A stretch of DNA of 15,120 nt from an uncultured Porphyromonadaceae bacterium (GTDB taxonomy: Bacteria; Bacteroidota; Bacteroidia; Bacteroidales; Muribaculaceae), in contig URII01000054.1 in NCBI GenBank assembly GCA_900547825.1, positions 1 through 15,120 on the forward strand, written 5' to 3'. Below, in pieces: positions 1 to 7,052 of this stretch. Position 1 is the stretch's first letter. Each line of letters begins with the position of its first letter. The notes under the pieces are model-generated. The model worked only from the letters and a program-made list of their open reading frames with translations, was not told where the DNA came from and searched no databases. The position numbers were made by a program, and so were the translations under genes.

Positions 1-651
1 AAGGGAGAGCGTTTTCAAAGCGGCCATGACATAGTAGGCTCCGTCGGCGGCAGCGGCCACATCGTAGGTGTTGCCCATAAGCAGACGGCCCCCGTCGAGC
101 ACAGCCACGTCCATGCGGCGGCCGCGGAACGAGGCATAAAGATGCACCCCGTTGCCGCCGCGTGCGCCACGTCCGGCAAAATAGCGTATGAGCACGGCCA
201 AGGGGTGGGTCACAGCAAGATTGACGAATGTGCGCCTGAAAAACGACAGCATCTCCGCATCGGCTTTCATAGCCATAGACACAGGGAGATCACCTGCCAT
301 AACGGTAACGGAACCGTCGGACGGATAAGCCGCCGACATAAGTGCCTCGGCCTGTGCCGGATCCGCAGCCTCAGGAGGGAGGAACAGAAAACGCCGGGCA
401 TCGATGCATACTGTGACCCGACGGAAATCGCTCAGCAGCAGCGGATGGGCATACACGGCATCCTGCAACGGAAGCGGGCCTTCAAGGCTTATCTCGCGCC
501 ACACAGGGGCCACATCGCGTGCCACAGGCAACAGCGCCACGCCGAGACTGCCATGGGCGGGACGCAACACCAGATCCCACTGTCCGGGATCGGACACGAG
601 AGTCTTGTCAAATATTTCGCGGTCAGACTGCATGGGTAAGTCACGTTGCAT
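1..651 (-). CDS. DUF3822 family protein, 3' end beyond window
   Basis: This minus-strand frame stays open from an ATG at 651 to the window edge, giving 217 residues with no stop, so the C-terminal part is missing. The pattern fits DUF3822, a Bacteroidetes family of roughly 260-290 residues with a predicted actin/RNase H-like fold and no known function. Early on there is a FDKTLVSD segment. The later half has alternating short strands (VHLYASFRGRRMDVAVLDGG, then LLMGNTYD) and an ADGAYYVMAAL helix, as expected for that fold. No catalytic residues are recognised. The start could be the ATG at 651 or one at 633 (residue 7), and both sit inside a hairpin (see the repeat at 614-665). The gene lies 41 bases downstream of fbp on the same strand and could be cotranscribed with it. 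In related genomes I recall this family near coaD and rsmD, but neither is visible here. The family call rests on remembered pattern. Confidence 0.72.
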   Translation of the reverse strand, partial: MQRDLPMQSDREIFDKTLVSDPGQWDLVLRPAHGSLGVALLPVARDVAPVWREISLEGPLPLQDAVYAHPLLLSDFRRVTVCIDARRFLFLPPEAADPAQAEALMSAAYPSDGSVTVMAGDLPVSMAMKADAEMLSFFRRTFVNLAVTHPLAVLIRYFAGRGARGGNGVHLYASFRGRRMDVAVLDGGRLLMGNTYDVAAAADGAYYVMAALKTLSL

Positions 652-665
652 TCTGACCGCGAAAT
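614..665 (-). repeat. Perfect 14-bp inverted repeat enclosing the DUF3822 start codon
   Basis: Bases 614-627 (ATTTCGCGGTCAGA) and 652-665 are exact reverse complements, separated by 24 bases. In the minus-strand mRNA the 5' arm ends one base before the AUG at 651. The alternative AUG at 633 lies in the loop, and the 3' arm is the coding sequence for the next few codons. After one mismatch, a further four bases (UGCA, 647-650 with 629-632) can pair, and these include parts of both AUGs. The structure could hold the ribosome off the start, or act as a barrier between fbp and this gene. No U-run follows it, so it does not look like a standard terminator. The repeat is seen directly; its function is inferred. 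Confidence 0.85.
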
Positions 666-692
666 TACGAAAATTATTTCTAAACCTTACGT

Positions 693-2705
693 TTATTTCT
701 TCACATGCTCCATTATCAGTCCGTGGCGGTAGGCATACAGCAGTTCGCGCAATTCGTCGATCTGTGCCTGAAGCTCACGCCCTTTGTCGGTGTCACGCAC
801 CAGCATGCGGTTGGCGTTAAGTTCCACTATCTGGGTGGTCGACATGATGTCGGCGCCGCTCTGTATGGCGTCCTCGGTGGAGGTGAACGGCTCATGCTGC
901 ACAAGCTGGAAGCCGCGGCTGTGGAACACAAGCGTGTATCCGGCTATGCCGGTAGTGTTGTGGTAGGCCTTGGAGAACCCGCCGTCGATCACCATCATAC
1001 GCCCTTCGGCTTTTATAGGCTTCTCGCCCTTGCCGGCTTTCACGGGCACATGGCCGTTAATGATGTGGCGGTGCTGCCCGGTCACGCCGAACGCATCGAG
1101 AATCGCGTCGCATACCTCGGGTTTCTCACGCAGGGTGTAATAATGTCCTTTCTCCTCATGATGGGTACCCTTGTCGGTGAGTAGATACCGCTCGAATGTA
1201 GCCATCTTGGCTTTGTCGAACAGCGGCGAATCGGGACCGCACCACAGATACCAGTAATAGTCGATGGCCCGCTGCCGCTCGGCCGGGTCGGTGTCGTCGT
1301 TGAAAGCCGAGCGCATGAGCATGCCTATGCGGTGGAGCAGCGCAGGGCCTGAATATTTCTTCCCTTCCACCTCGACTTGTTTGAGCGATCCGTCGGGATT
1401 GAGCGGCATTGACGCATGGAACAGCAGGTTGGAATTGGTCACGAGATACATGCACCCGTTGGTGAACATGCAGTTGATATGGCGCCGCAGGGCCTCGCTG
1501 ACACAGAACGAATGACGCAACTTCTCTATAAGCTCGGCCTCCTCGGCTGTAAGCGCATAGGGATCGGCGGGGTTGACGGTGGGGAACAACGGGTCGAGAA
1601 GCTCATGCTCGGCACCGTCAAGGGTTATGGTGCCTTTTTCGTAATCTATGAGGTGGAGCAAGTTGCGATCCTCCATCTTCCATTCGGGATGCTGCCGGAT
1701 AAGTTCCGCTTCAATTTTGAACTGTATAACGGATATGGCCTTGTGCATCTTGGCTATGAGCAGTCGTGTTTTTTCGCTGCAGGCATCACTGCTGCTGCCT
1801 ATCTTGGGCATAAAGGGCTTACAGGGATCATCGGCATAGGTCTCCATGGCGAATGTGGCAAGCGGCACCATGTTTATGCCATAGCCCTCCTCAAGGGTGG
1901 CCATATTGGCGTAACGGAGCGATATGCGCAGCACATTGGCTATACAGCATATGTTGCCGGCCGCCGCACCCATCCAGAGTGCGTCGTGGTTGCCCCACTG
2001 CATGTCGAAGCCGTCGTGGGTGGTGAGGGTCTCCATTATGATGTGCGCCCCCGGTCCGCGGTCGTAGATGTCACCGAGGATATGAAGGCGGTCGACACTC
2101 AGGCGCTGTATCACATTGGATATGGCCACTATGAATTCGTCGGCCTGGCCGGTGGATATTATGGTCTCCACAATCCTATTGTAATAAAGCTGCTTGTTCT
2201 CGCCCTCCGGAGCCTCATGGAGAAGCTCCTCAATAATATAGGCGAATTCCTTGGGCAGAGCTTTGCGGACTTTCGAGCGCGTGTATTTCGACGAGATCTT
2301 CTGAAGCACCTTCACCAACTGATGGAGAGTGACGTTATAGAAATTGTCCATGTCCGTCTCGGTGAGCTTGATGTGCTTGAGTTTGCGGCGCGGATAATAG
2401 ATCAGCGAGCACAACTGGCGTAGCTCCGGCTCACGCATGGAATTTCCGAAAAGCTCATAGACCTTGCGTTTTATATTGCCGGAAGCATTTTTAAGTATAT
2501 GCTGGAACGCTTCGAACTCGCCGTGTATGTCGGCCACAAAGTGTTCCGTGCCTTTGGGCAGATTGAGGATAGCCTCAAGGTTGATTATCTCTGTGGATGC
2601 CGCACTGACAGTGCCGAACGTCTGCGACAATAGTTCAAGTATGCGCCGATCCTTCTCAATCCGGGCCGGAGTGAAATGCAGTGTGTTGGTCGTGTTCATG
2701 CTCAT
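693..2705 (-). CDS. fbp: Fructose-1,6-bisphosphatase class III
   Basis: This 670-residue protein dephosphorylates fructose 1,6-bisphosphate to fructose 6-phosphate in the cytoplasm, the committing step of gluconeogenesis. Its length matches the class III family (about 640-670 residues, typified by Bacillus subtilis Fbp), which is unrelated to the E. coli type I enzyme. The fold is a calcineurin-like metallophosphatase. Metal-site motifs are visible in order: VADIHGE near residues 58-63, LGDIYDRGP near 210-218 and WGNHD near 237-241. A C-terminal INGHVPVK motif supplies a further histidine. A long helical insert separates the first two motifs, as usual in this class. The start is ATG at 2705, with a second in-frame ATG at 2699 (MSMNTT). 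The promoter predicts a leader of only about ten bases, so either start is possible. The gene is divergent from the beta-barrel gene. Identification is firm. Confidence 0.96.
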   Translation of the reverse strand: MSMNTTNTLHFTPARIEKDRRILELLSQTFGTVSAASTEIINLEAILNLPKGTEHFVADIHGEFEAFQHILKNASGNIKRKVYELFGNSMREPELRQLCSLIYYPRRKLKHIKLTETDMDNFYNVTLHQLVKVLQKISSKYTRSKVRKALPKEFAYIIEELLHEAPEGENKQLYYNRIVETIISTGQADEFIVAISNVIQRLSVDRLHILGDIYDRGPGAHIIMETLTTHDGFDMQWGNHDALWMGAAAGNICCIANVLRISLRYANMATLEEGYGINMVPLATFAMETYADDPCKPFMPKIGSSSDACSEKTRLLIAKMHKAISVIQFKIEAELIRQHPEWKMEDRNLLHLIDYEKGTITLDGAEHELLDPLFPTVNPADPYALTAEEAELIEKLRHSFCVSEALRRHINCMFTNGCMYLVTNSNLLFHASMPLNPDGSLKQVEVEGKKYSGPALLHRIGMLMRSAFNDDTDPAERQRAIDYYWYLWCGPDSPLFDKAKMATFERYLLTDKGTHHEEKGHYYTLREKPEVCDAILDAFGVTGQHRHIINGHVPVKAGKGEKPIKAEGRMMVIDGGFSKAYHNTTGIAGYTLVFHSRGFQLVQHEPFTSTEDAIQSGADIMSTTQIVELNANRMLVRDTDKGRELQAQIDELRELLYAYRHGLIMEHVKK

Positions 2706-2718
2706 AAATATTTGGTCG

Positions 2719-2751
2719 TTGGCAAATATAGAAATTTTTTAGTTATTTTTG
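2719..2751 (+). promoter_or_regulatory. Promoter of the beta-barrel/nadE transcript
   Basis: TATTTTTG at 2744-2751 matches the -7 consensus TAnnTTTG. TTGG at 2719-2722, 21 bases upstream, is an imperfect -33 element. The predicted start is near 2757, with a leader of about a dozen bases before the ATG at 2770. The -7 element abuts the -33 element of the opposing fbp promoter (2752-2755), so two polymerases could not bind at once. Confidence 0.65.
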
Positions 2752-2755
2752 CAAA
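2723..2755 (-). promoter_or_regulatory. fbp promoter, Bacteroides-type consensus
   Basis: On the minus strand a TTTG (-33 element, 2755-2752) is followed after 21 bases by TATATTTG (-7 element, 2730-2723). Both match the Bacteroidetes sigma-70-type consensus TTTG / TAnnTTTG exactly. Transcription would begin near 2717, leaving a leader of only about ten bases before the ATG at 2705. This promoter lies almost wholly on top of the rightward promoter of the next gene. Confidence 0.8.
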
Positions 2756-2769
2756 AAAATCCAACCATT

Positions 2770-3309
2770 ATGAACCTTATTATATCCAAGCTCAAAAATA
2801 AAGCCCTAATATACTTATTCACACTACTTTGCGCACTCCCGGCCGGTGCCGCCGAAATGGAATATCCCGCCAAGGGTGAGAAAACAGTGTGTGTAGGGGC
2901 CGGATATGTGTCGCGCAACAAGTCGGCAAGCGCCGGTGTTGCGTTCTCATATCGCTTCAGCCGCGTATTCTCACTGGCGCCATCGGTTGACTATATTTTC
3001 CGCCACAACGACTATGACGGCATGATAATCAATCTGGATACACGCTACTCCCTGCCGCTTACAACTCCGCGATGGGACATATATCCGCTTGCAGGAGTAA
3101 ACATCACATCATGGACCTACCACCATCCAAAATTAGAGGATGAGAGCGATGACGTGACCTCCCGCACCAACCGGCTCGGACTCAATGCGGGCCTCGGAAT
3201 AGCGTTCCGGGCCACCAACACCCTGCGGCTTGTGCTTGAAGGCAAGGAGTCGTTTGTCAAAAGCGCTTCAACAACATTGGTAAAATTCTCCATAGGATAC
3301 ACTTTCTGA
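2770..3309 (+). CDS. Small outer-membrane beta-barrel protein (predicted)
   Basis: This 179-residue protein begins with a clear signal peptide: a basic stretch (SKLKNK), a hydrophobic core (ALIYLFTLLCALP) and a likely cleavage after the AGA or GAA near residues 25-28. The mature part alternates short amphipathic strands with polar turns (VCVGAGYVSR, GVAFSYRFSRVFSLAPSVDY, LRLVLEGK). It ends in an aromatic strand, FSIGYTF, with terminal Phe, the usual signal for barrel insertion. This resembles the small OmpA/OmpX-like barrels of about 8 strands. The ligand or role cannot be told from sequence. I chose the ATG at 2770 because the in-frame TTG at 2749 falls inside the promoter. The gene is followed 11 bases later by nadE, with no terminator between them. 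Topology is confident; precise family is not. Confidence 0.75.
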   Translation: MNLIISKLKNKALIYLFTLLCALPAGAAEMEYPAKGEKTVCVGAGYVSRNKSASAGVAFSYRFSRVFSLAPSVDYIFRHNDYDGMIINLDTRYSLPLTTPRWDIYPLAGVNITSWTYHHPKLEDESDDVTSRTNRLGLNAGLGIAFRATNTLRLVLEGKESFVKSASTTLVKFSIGYTF

Positions 3310-3320
3310 CGACAGAAGAT

Positions 3321-5225
3321 ATGAACAACGGATATATCAGAGTGGCCGCCGCAAGCCCGCGAGTCAATGTGGCCGATGTAGAGTTCAACGTAGGCGAAAT
3401 ACTGAAAATAGCGGAACGCCTTGAGGAAGCCGGAGTGGAGATAGCCGTTTTCCCTGAGATGTGCATCACGGGCTACACCTGCGGCGACCTGTTTCACAGC
3501 GACCTGCTGCTTGAAGCGGCCTCGCGGGGAGTGGAGAGGATCAAAGAGTGGGCCCGAGGCCGTAAAATACGGCTCATAGTGGGTTTTCCACGCATAATCG
3601 ACGGACAGCTCTACAACTGCGCCGCAGTGCTCCCCGACGGCCCGAAGGAGGTGCGCAAGACATATATCCCCAACTACAACGAATTCTACGAGCGCCGCTG
3701 GTGGCGCCCCGCTCCGGAGGAGGAGCCCGGCATGGTGTTCGAATGCGCCGGAATAAAATTCGGCATAGAGATATGCGAGGATCTCTGGGCGCCGGTGGCT
3801 CCGTCGTCACATCTCGCCCTCGCCGGAGCCGAGGTCATATTCAACCTCTCGGCCTCCGACGACATAGCCGGCAAATACAGCTATCTGCGCTCCATAGTCA
3901 CGCACCAGTCGGCGGCATGCCTGTGCGGGTATGTCTATGCCGGCGCGGGATTCGGCGAATCCTCCACCGATCTTGTTTTCGACGGCAAGGCTATGGTGGC
4001 CGAAAACGGCATAATGATAGCCGAAAAGGCCCGCTGGGATGTTGACTCAGAGCCTTTCGTGATAGCGGACATAGACATTGCGGCACTACGTCACGACAGG
4101 TTGCACGACACCACTTTCGGCGATTGTGCCGCCCGCGAGCCGCGTAAATACGAGACATTACAATGCAGCGCCGATGGAGACCTTGCGGATGACACCACAT
4201 TCATACCGCGTTTCCGTCCGGTGAACCCATGGCCTTTCGTACCGCCTGAAGGAAACGAAGGCTTCGAGCGCTGCGAGGAAATACTGAGCATACAGGCGGC
4301 CGGACTCGCGCGCCGGCTCGATTTCATAAAATGCCGCAACGCCGTGGTGGGAATATCAGGAGGACTGGACTCCACCTTGGCCCTGCTTGTGACCGTGCGC
4401 ACATTTGACCGCCTCGGACTTGACCGCAAGGGGATCACCGGCATAACAATGCCTGGATTCGGCACAACGGGGCGCACACGCTCCAACGCCGTCCGGCTAA
4501 TGGAGGAATTAGGAGTGAGCATAGCCGAAATTCCTATAGCCGAAGCCGTGAATCTACATTTCCGCGACATAGGTCAGGATCCCGAGCTGCGTGATGTGAC
4601 TTATGAAAACTCACAAGCCCGCGAACGCACGCAAATTCTCATGGACTATGCCAACCGCAAGGGTGCGATAGTGATAGGCACGGGCGATCTTTCCGAACTC
4701 GCACTCGGCTGGGCCACCTACAACGGCGATCACATGTCGATGTATGCCGTGAACGCAGGCGTTCCGAAAACTCTTGTGGGGCGCCTTGTGCGTCATGAAG
4801 CCGGGTTGGAAAGAATGGCTACTGTGCGCGACACCCTGCTTGACATTCTCGACACTCCTGTAAGCCCCGAACTTATTCCGGCCCTTGAAAACGGGGATAT
4901 AGCACAACGCACCGAGGACATTGTGGGCCCATACGAGCTCCACGACTTCTTCCTGTATCACACCATACGGTTCGGCGCCCTGCCACGGCGCATCCACATG
5001 CTGGCATGCATGGCATTCGACGGACGCTATGACCGCGCCACGGTGCTGAAATGGCTGCGCACCTTCTACCGCCGCTTCTTCTCCCAGCAGTTCAAGCGCT
5101 CATGTATGCCCGACGGCCCCAAGGTGGGCAGCATATGTCTGTCGCCACGCGGCGACTGGCGTATGCCGTCAGATGCATGCGGCGCTCTGTGGCAGCACGA
5201 CTTAGCGGCATTGGAAGAAAAATAA
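3321..5225 (+). CDS. nadE: Glutamine-dependent NAD+ synthase
   Basis: This 634-residue, two-domain cytoplasmic enzyme carries out the last step of NAD+ synthesis, amidating nicotinic acid adenine dinucleotide with ATP and ammonia drawn from glutamine. The N-terminal nitrilase-type glutaminase domain (about residues 5-270) shows the Glu-Lys-Cys triad: E46 in FPEMCITGY, K113 in VRKTYIPNY and C152 in GIEICEDLW. The C-terminal synthetase domain (from about 320) has the PP-loop GISGGLDST (residues 344-352), followed by a GTGDLSELALGW segment typical of NadE. The length matches the long, glutamine-using form rather than the short ammonia-only form of about 275 residues. The start at 3321 lies 11 bases after the barrel gene and in the context ACAGAAGATATG. 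It probably shares that gene's promoter, and I see no terminator immediately after it. Confidence 0.96.
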   Translation: MNNGYIRVAAASPRVNVADVEFNVGEILKIAERLEEAGVEIAVFPEMCITGYTCGDLFHSDLLLEAASRGVERIKEWARGRKIRLIVGFPRIIDGQLYNCAAVLPDGPKEVRKTYIPNYNEFYERRWWRPAPEEEPGMVFECAGIKFGIEICEDLWAPVAPSSHLALAGAEVIFNLSASDDIAGKYSYLRSIVTHQSAACLCGYVYAGAGFGESSTDLVFDGKAMVAENGIMIAEKARWDVDSEPFVIADIDIAALRHDRLHDTTFGDCAAREPRKYETLQCSADGDLADDTTFIPRFRPVNPWPFVPPEGNEGFERCEEILSIQAAGLARRLDFIKCRNAVVGISGGLDSTLALLVTVRTFDRLGLDRKGITGITMPGFGTTGRTRSNAVRLMEELGVSIAEIPIAEAVNLHFRDIGQDPELRDVTYENSQARERTQILMDYANRKGAIVIGTGDLSELALGWATYNGDHMSMYAVNAGVPKTLVGRLVRHEAGLERMATVRDTLLDILDTPVSPELIPALENGDIAQRTEDIVGPYELHDFFLYHTIRFGALPRRIHMLACMAFDGRYDRATVLKWLRTFYRRFFSQQFKRSCMPDGPKVGSICLSPRGDWRMPSDACGALWQHDLAALEEK

Positions 5226-5236
5226 CACACCTGAAA

Positions 5237-5268
5237 TTTGCCACTGCGTATATTTATTGTTAAATTTG
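5237..5268 (+). promoter_or_regulatory. Promoter of the heptose operon
   Basis: TTTG at 5237-5240 and TAAATTTG at 5261-5268, with a 20-base spacer, match the Bacteroidetes promoter consensus at every defined position. The predicted start is near 5274, giving a leader of about 75 bases before hddA. This is one of the two exact-consensus promoters in the window and shows that the heptose genes form their own unit separate from nadE. Confidence 0.82.
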
Positions 5269-5274
5269 TGGCAA
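5238..5274. repeat. TTGCCAC/GTGGCAA dyad across the heptose promoter
   Basis: TTGCCAC (5238-5244) and GTGGCAA (5268-5274) are perfect inverted copies with 23 bases between them. The left arm shares its first three bases with the -33 element, and the right arm starts at the last base of the -7 element. The arms are 30 bases apart centre to centre, about three helical turns, so a dimeric regulator could contact both on one face of the DNA. Seven-base arms can occur by chance, so an operator role is a hypothesis. Confidence 0.4.
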
Positions 5275-5301
5275 CTATCTTATACCATCATCCCTGCACA
5301 C

Positions 5302-5316
5302 AGGGGCCACGCCCCT
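5302..5316 (+). other. GC-rich hairpin in the hddA leader
   Basis: AGGGGC-CAC-GCCCCT forms a 6-bp stem with a 3-base loop, 32 bases upstream of the hddA ATG and within the predicted 5' leader. It is followed by TTAAG rather than a real U-run, so it is a poor terminator. It might still serve as a weak end for nadE transcripts or as an RNA stability element. No riboswitch fold was recognised around it. Confidence 0.4.
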
Positions 5317-5347
5317 TTAAGCAATTTAAAAATCCGCGAACAGTATA

Positions 5348-6394
5348 ATGATTGTACGAAGTAAAGCCCCGTTGCGACTCGGTTTAGCCGGAGGCGGCAG
5401 TGATGTAGCGCCATACAGTACCACCTACGGAGGTCTTGTGCTCAACGCCACCATAAATCTCTTCGCCTATTGCTCGATAGAATCACTTGATGAGAAAAAG
5501 ATCGAAATACATTCATTCGACAATAATTTCAGCAAAGACTATCCTGTAGACCGGCAAATCACCCTCGACGACAATAAAGCCATACTGATAAAGGGAGTCT
5601 ATAACCGCCTTATGCGCGATTACGGGTGCACTCCCGAACCGATGCGCATAACTACCTACAGCGACGCACCGGCCGGATCAGGCCTCGGCACATCCTCCAC
5701 AATGGTGGTGGCTATAATAAAGGCATTCTGCGAATGGTACTCCCTTCCGCTCGGCGATTACGAGATATCACGCCTCGCCTATGAGGTGGAACGCATAGAC
5801 CTGAATCTTTCAGGAGGCAAGCAGGATCAGTATGCCGCAGCTTTCGGCGGTTTCAACTACATAGAATTCACTCCCGAGGACAATGTGATAGTAAACCCGC
5901 TGCGCGTAAATCCATGGACCATCGAGGAACTTGAATCATCGCTGTTGCTTTACTTCACCGGACGTTCACGCATGAGCGCCGCCATAATCGACGAGCAGAA
6001 GCGCAACACGTCGCAAGGTGTGAACAGCGCCATCGAAGCCATGCACAGGATAAAGCAAAGCGCCATCGACATGAAGACAGCCATCCTCACCGGCGATATA
6101 AGCAGTTTCGCCGATATCCTCGGACGCGCGTGGGAGGACAAGAAAAAAATGGCCGACGCCATCACCAATCCCGTTATACAGAAAGCTTTCGACGTAGCAT
6201 GCGGTGCAGGGGCCTATTCAGGGAAAGTGTCAGGCGCAGGAGGCGGAGGCTTCATTATGCTGGCCATAAATCCCACAAAGCGCAAGGCCATAGAAGCCGC
6301 CCTGCGCGAGCTCGGAGGCTTTGTACTGCCTTTCCAGTTCTGCCCCAACGGAGTGCGGAGCTGGCGCATCAGCGAGGACAAGGCCGTAAACTGA
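5348..6394 (+). CDS. hddA: D-glycero-alpha-D-manno-heptose 7-phosphate kinase
   Basis: This 348-residue GHMP-family kinase is predicted to phosphorylate D-glycero-D-manno-heptose 7-phosphate at C1 with alpha configuration, giving the 1,7-bisphosphate on the GDP-heptose route. The N-terminus APLRLGLAGGGSDVAPY (residues 7-23) is the characteristic HddA opening. The ATP-binding GHMP motif is DAPAGSGLGTSST (106-118), an acidic catalytic region lies at GGKQDQYAAAFGG (157-168), and the C-terminal motif is KVSGAGGGGF (293-302). Close relatives include other GHMP sugar kinases such as the fucose kinase domain, but the gmhA, hddC and gmhB neighbours settle the substrate by context. The gene is first in its operon, behind the promoter at 5237-5268. 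It is separated from gmhA by 61 pyrimidine-rich bases in which I see no promoter or terminator. Confidence 0.92.
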   Translation: MIVRSKAPLRLGLAGGGSDVAPYSTTYGGLVLNATINLFAYCSIESLDEKKIEIHSFDNNFSKDYPVDRQITLDDNKAILIKGVYNRLMRDYGCTPEPMRITTYSDAPAGSGLGTSSTMVVAIIKAFCEWYSLPLGDYEISRLAYEVERIDLNLSGGKQDQYAAAFGGFNYIEFTPEDNVIVNPLRVNPWTIEELESSLLLYFTGRSRMSAAIIDEQKRNTSQGVNSAIEAMHRIKQSAIDMKTAILTGDISSFADILGRAWEDKKKMADAITNPVIQKAFDVACGAGAYSGKVSGAGGGGFIMLAINPTKRKAIEAALRELGGFVLPFQFCPNGVRSWRISEDKAVN

Positions 6395-6455
6395 CCTCTC
6401 CTTATTTCGGCAATCCTTTTATCTTCAATCTTCCACCCTAACAGCACAAAAATCT

Positions 6456-7052
6456 ATGGACAATATTGAAATAATAAAAGAACACATAAAAGCATCGGCC
6501 GACGCCAAAACAGCTATGCTCGCCGACAACAAACTGACTGCGGGGATCGAGACTGCCGCTCTCCGATGCATCGAGGCATACCGCACGGGGCATAAGACCA
6601 TATTTGCCGGCAACGGCGGAAGTGCAGCCGACGCCCAGCACCTTGCCGCCGAGTTTGTAGGCCGGTTCTATTACAACCGTCCTCCTCTGCCCTCTTTAGC
6701 GCTGCACACCAACACCTCGTCGGTTACGGCCATCGGCAACGATTATGGCTACGACACAGTGTTCGAACGTCAGATAGAGGCATTCGGCAACGAAGGCGAT
6801 GTGTTCATAGGCCTGTCCACATCGGGCAATTCAGCCAACCTCATAAAAGCTGCCGAAGTATGCCGCCGCAAAGGGGTAACCCTGATAGCGCTGACAGGCA
6901 GCCGTGAATGCAAAATGGACGACTGGGACATAGTGATCAAAGCCCCGAGCGCCGACACCCCACGCATTCAGGAGTGCCACACTACCATGGGCCATATAAT
7001 ATGTCACCTCGTGGAGGAAGCTATCTTCCCCCAATATAAGCCGCAGAAATGA
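6456..7052 (+). CDS. gmhA: Sedoheptulose 7-phosphate isomerase
   Basis: This 198-residue SIS-domain enzyme converts sedoheptulose 7-phosphate to D-glycero-D-manno-heptose 7-phosphate, the entry step to bacterial heptose sugars. The length matches the family (about 190-200). The phosphate-binding segment is AGNGGSAADAQHLAAEFVGRF, starting at residue 51, and the second SIS loop is STSGNSANL (121-129). Residues equivalent to the metal-binding and catalytic set of E. coli GmhA are in place: H62, E66, Q172 and H180. The ATG at 6456 gives the standard N-terminal helix. Its stop overlaps the hddC start in an ATGA at 7049-7052, so the two are probably translationally coupled. The assignment is firm. 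DiaA, a related SIS protein, is excluded by the retained active-site residues and the neighbouring pathway genes. Confidence 0.95.
   Translation: MDNIEIIKEHIKASADAKTAMLADNKLTAGIETAALRCIEAYRTGHKTIFAGNGGSAADAQHLAAEFVGRFYYNRPPLPSLALHTNTSSVTAIGNDYGYDTVFERQIEAFGNEGDVFIGLSTSGNSANLIKAAEVCRRKGVTLIALTGSRECKMDDWDIVIKAPSADTPRIQECHTTMGHIICHLVEEAIFPQYKPQK

Noticed and set aside
142..639. 165-codon open frame on the plus strand opposite the DUF3822 gene
   Set aside because: It is low in hydrophobic pattern, rich in His, Arg and Gly, and antisense to a frame with clear protein-like structure.
614..665. Invertible DNA switch (inverton) at the inverted repeat
   Set aside because: Bacteroidales invertons have a spacer of about a hundred bases or more carrying a promoter, and often a nearby recombinase. 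Here the spacer is 24 bases and no recombinase is seen.
1416..2423. 335-codon open frame on the plus strand opposite fbp
   Set aside because: It lies wholly antisense to the strongly supported fbp gene, matches no family I recognise, and has composition typical of a shadow frame in GC-rich coding DNA.
4091..4570. Antisense frames within nadE
   Set aside because: They overlap the PP-loop region of nadE and are Ser/Arg/Pro-rich without motifs, as expected for reverse-frame shadows.
6395..6455. Promoter or terminator between hddA and gmhA
   Set aside because: The 61 bases are pyrimidine-rich, with no TAnnTTTG, no paired TTTG and no stem-loop. I treat the genes as cotranscribed.
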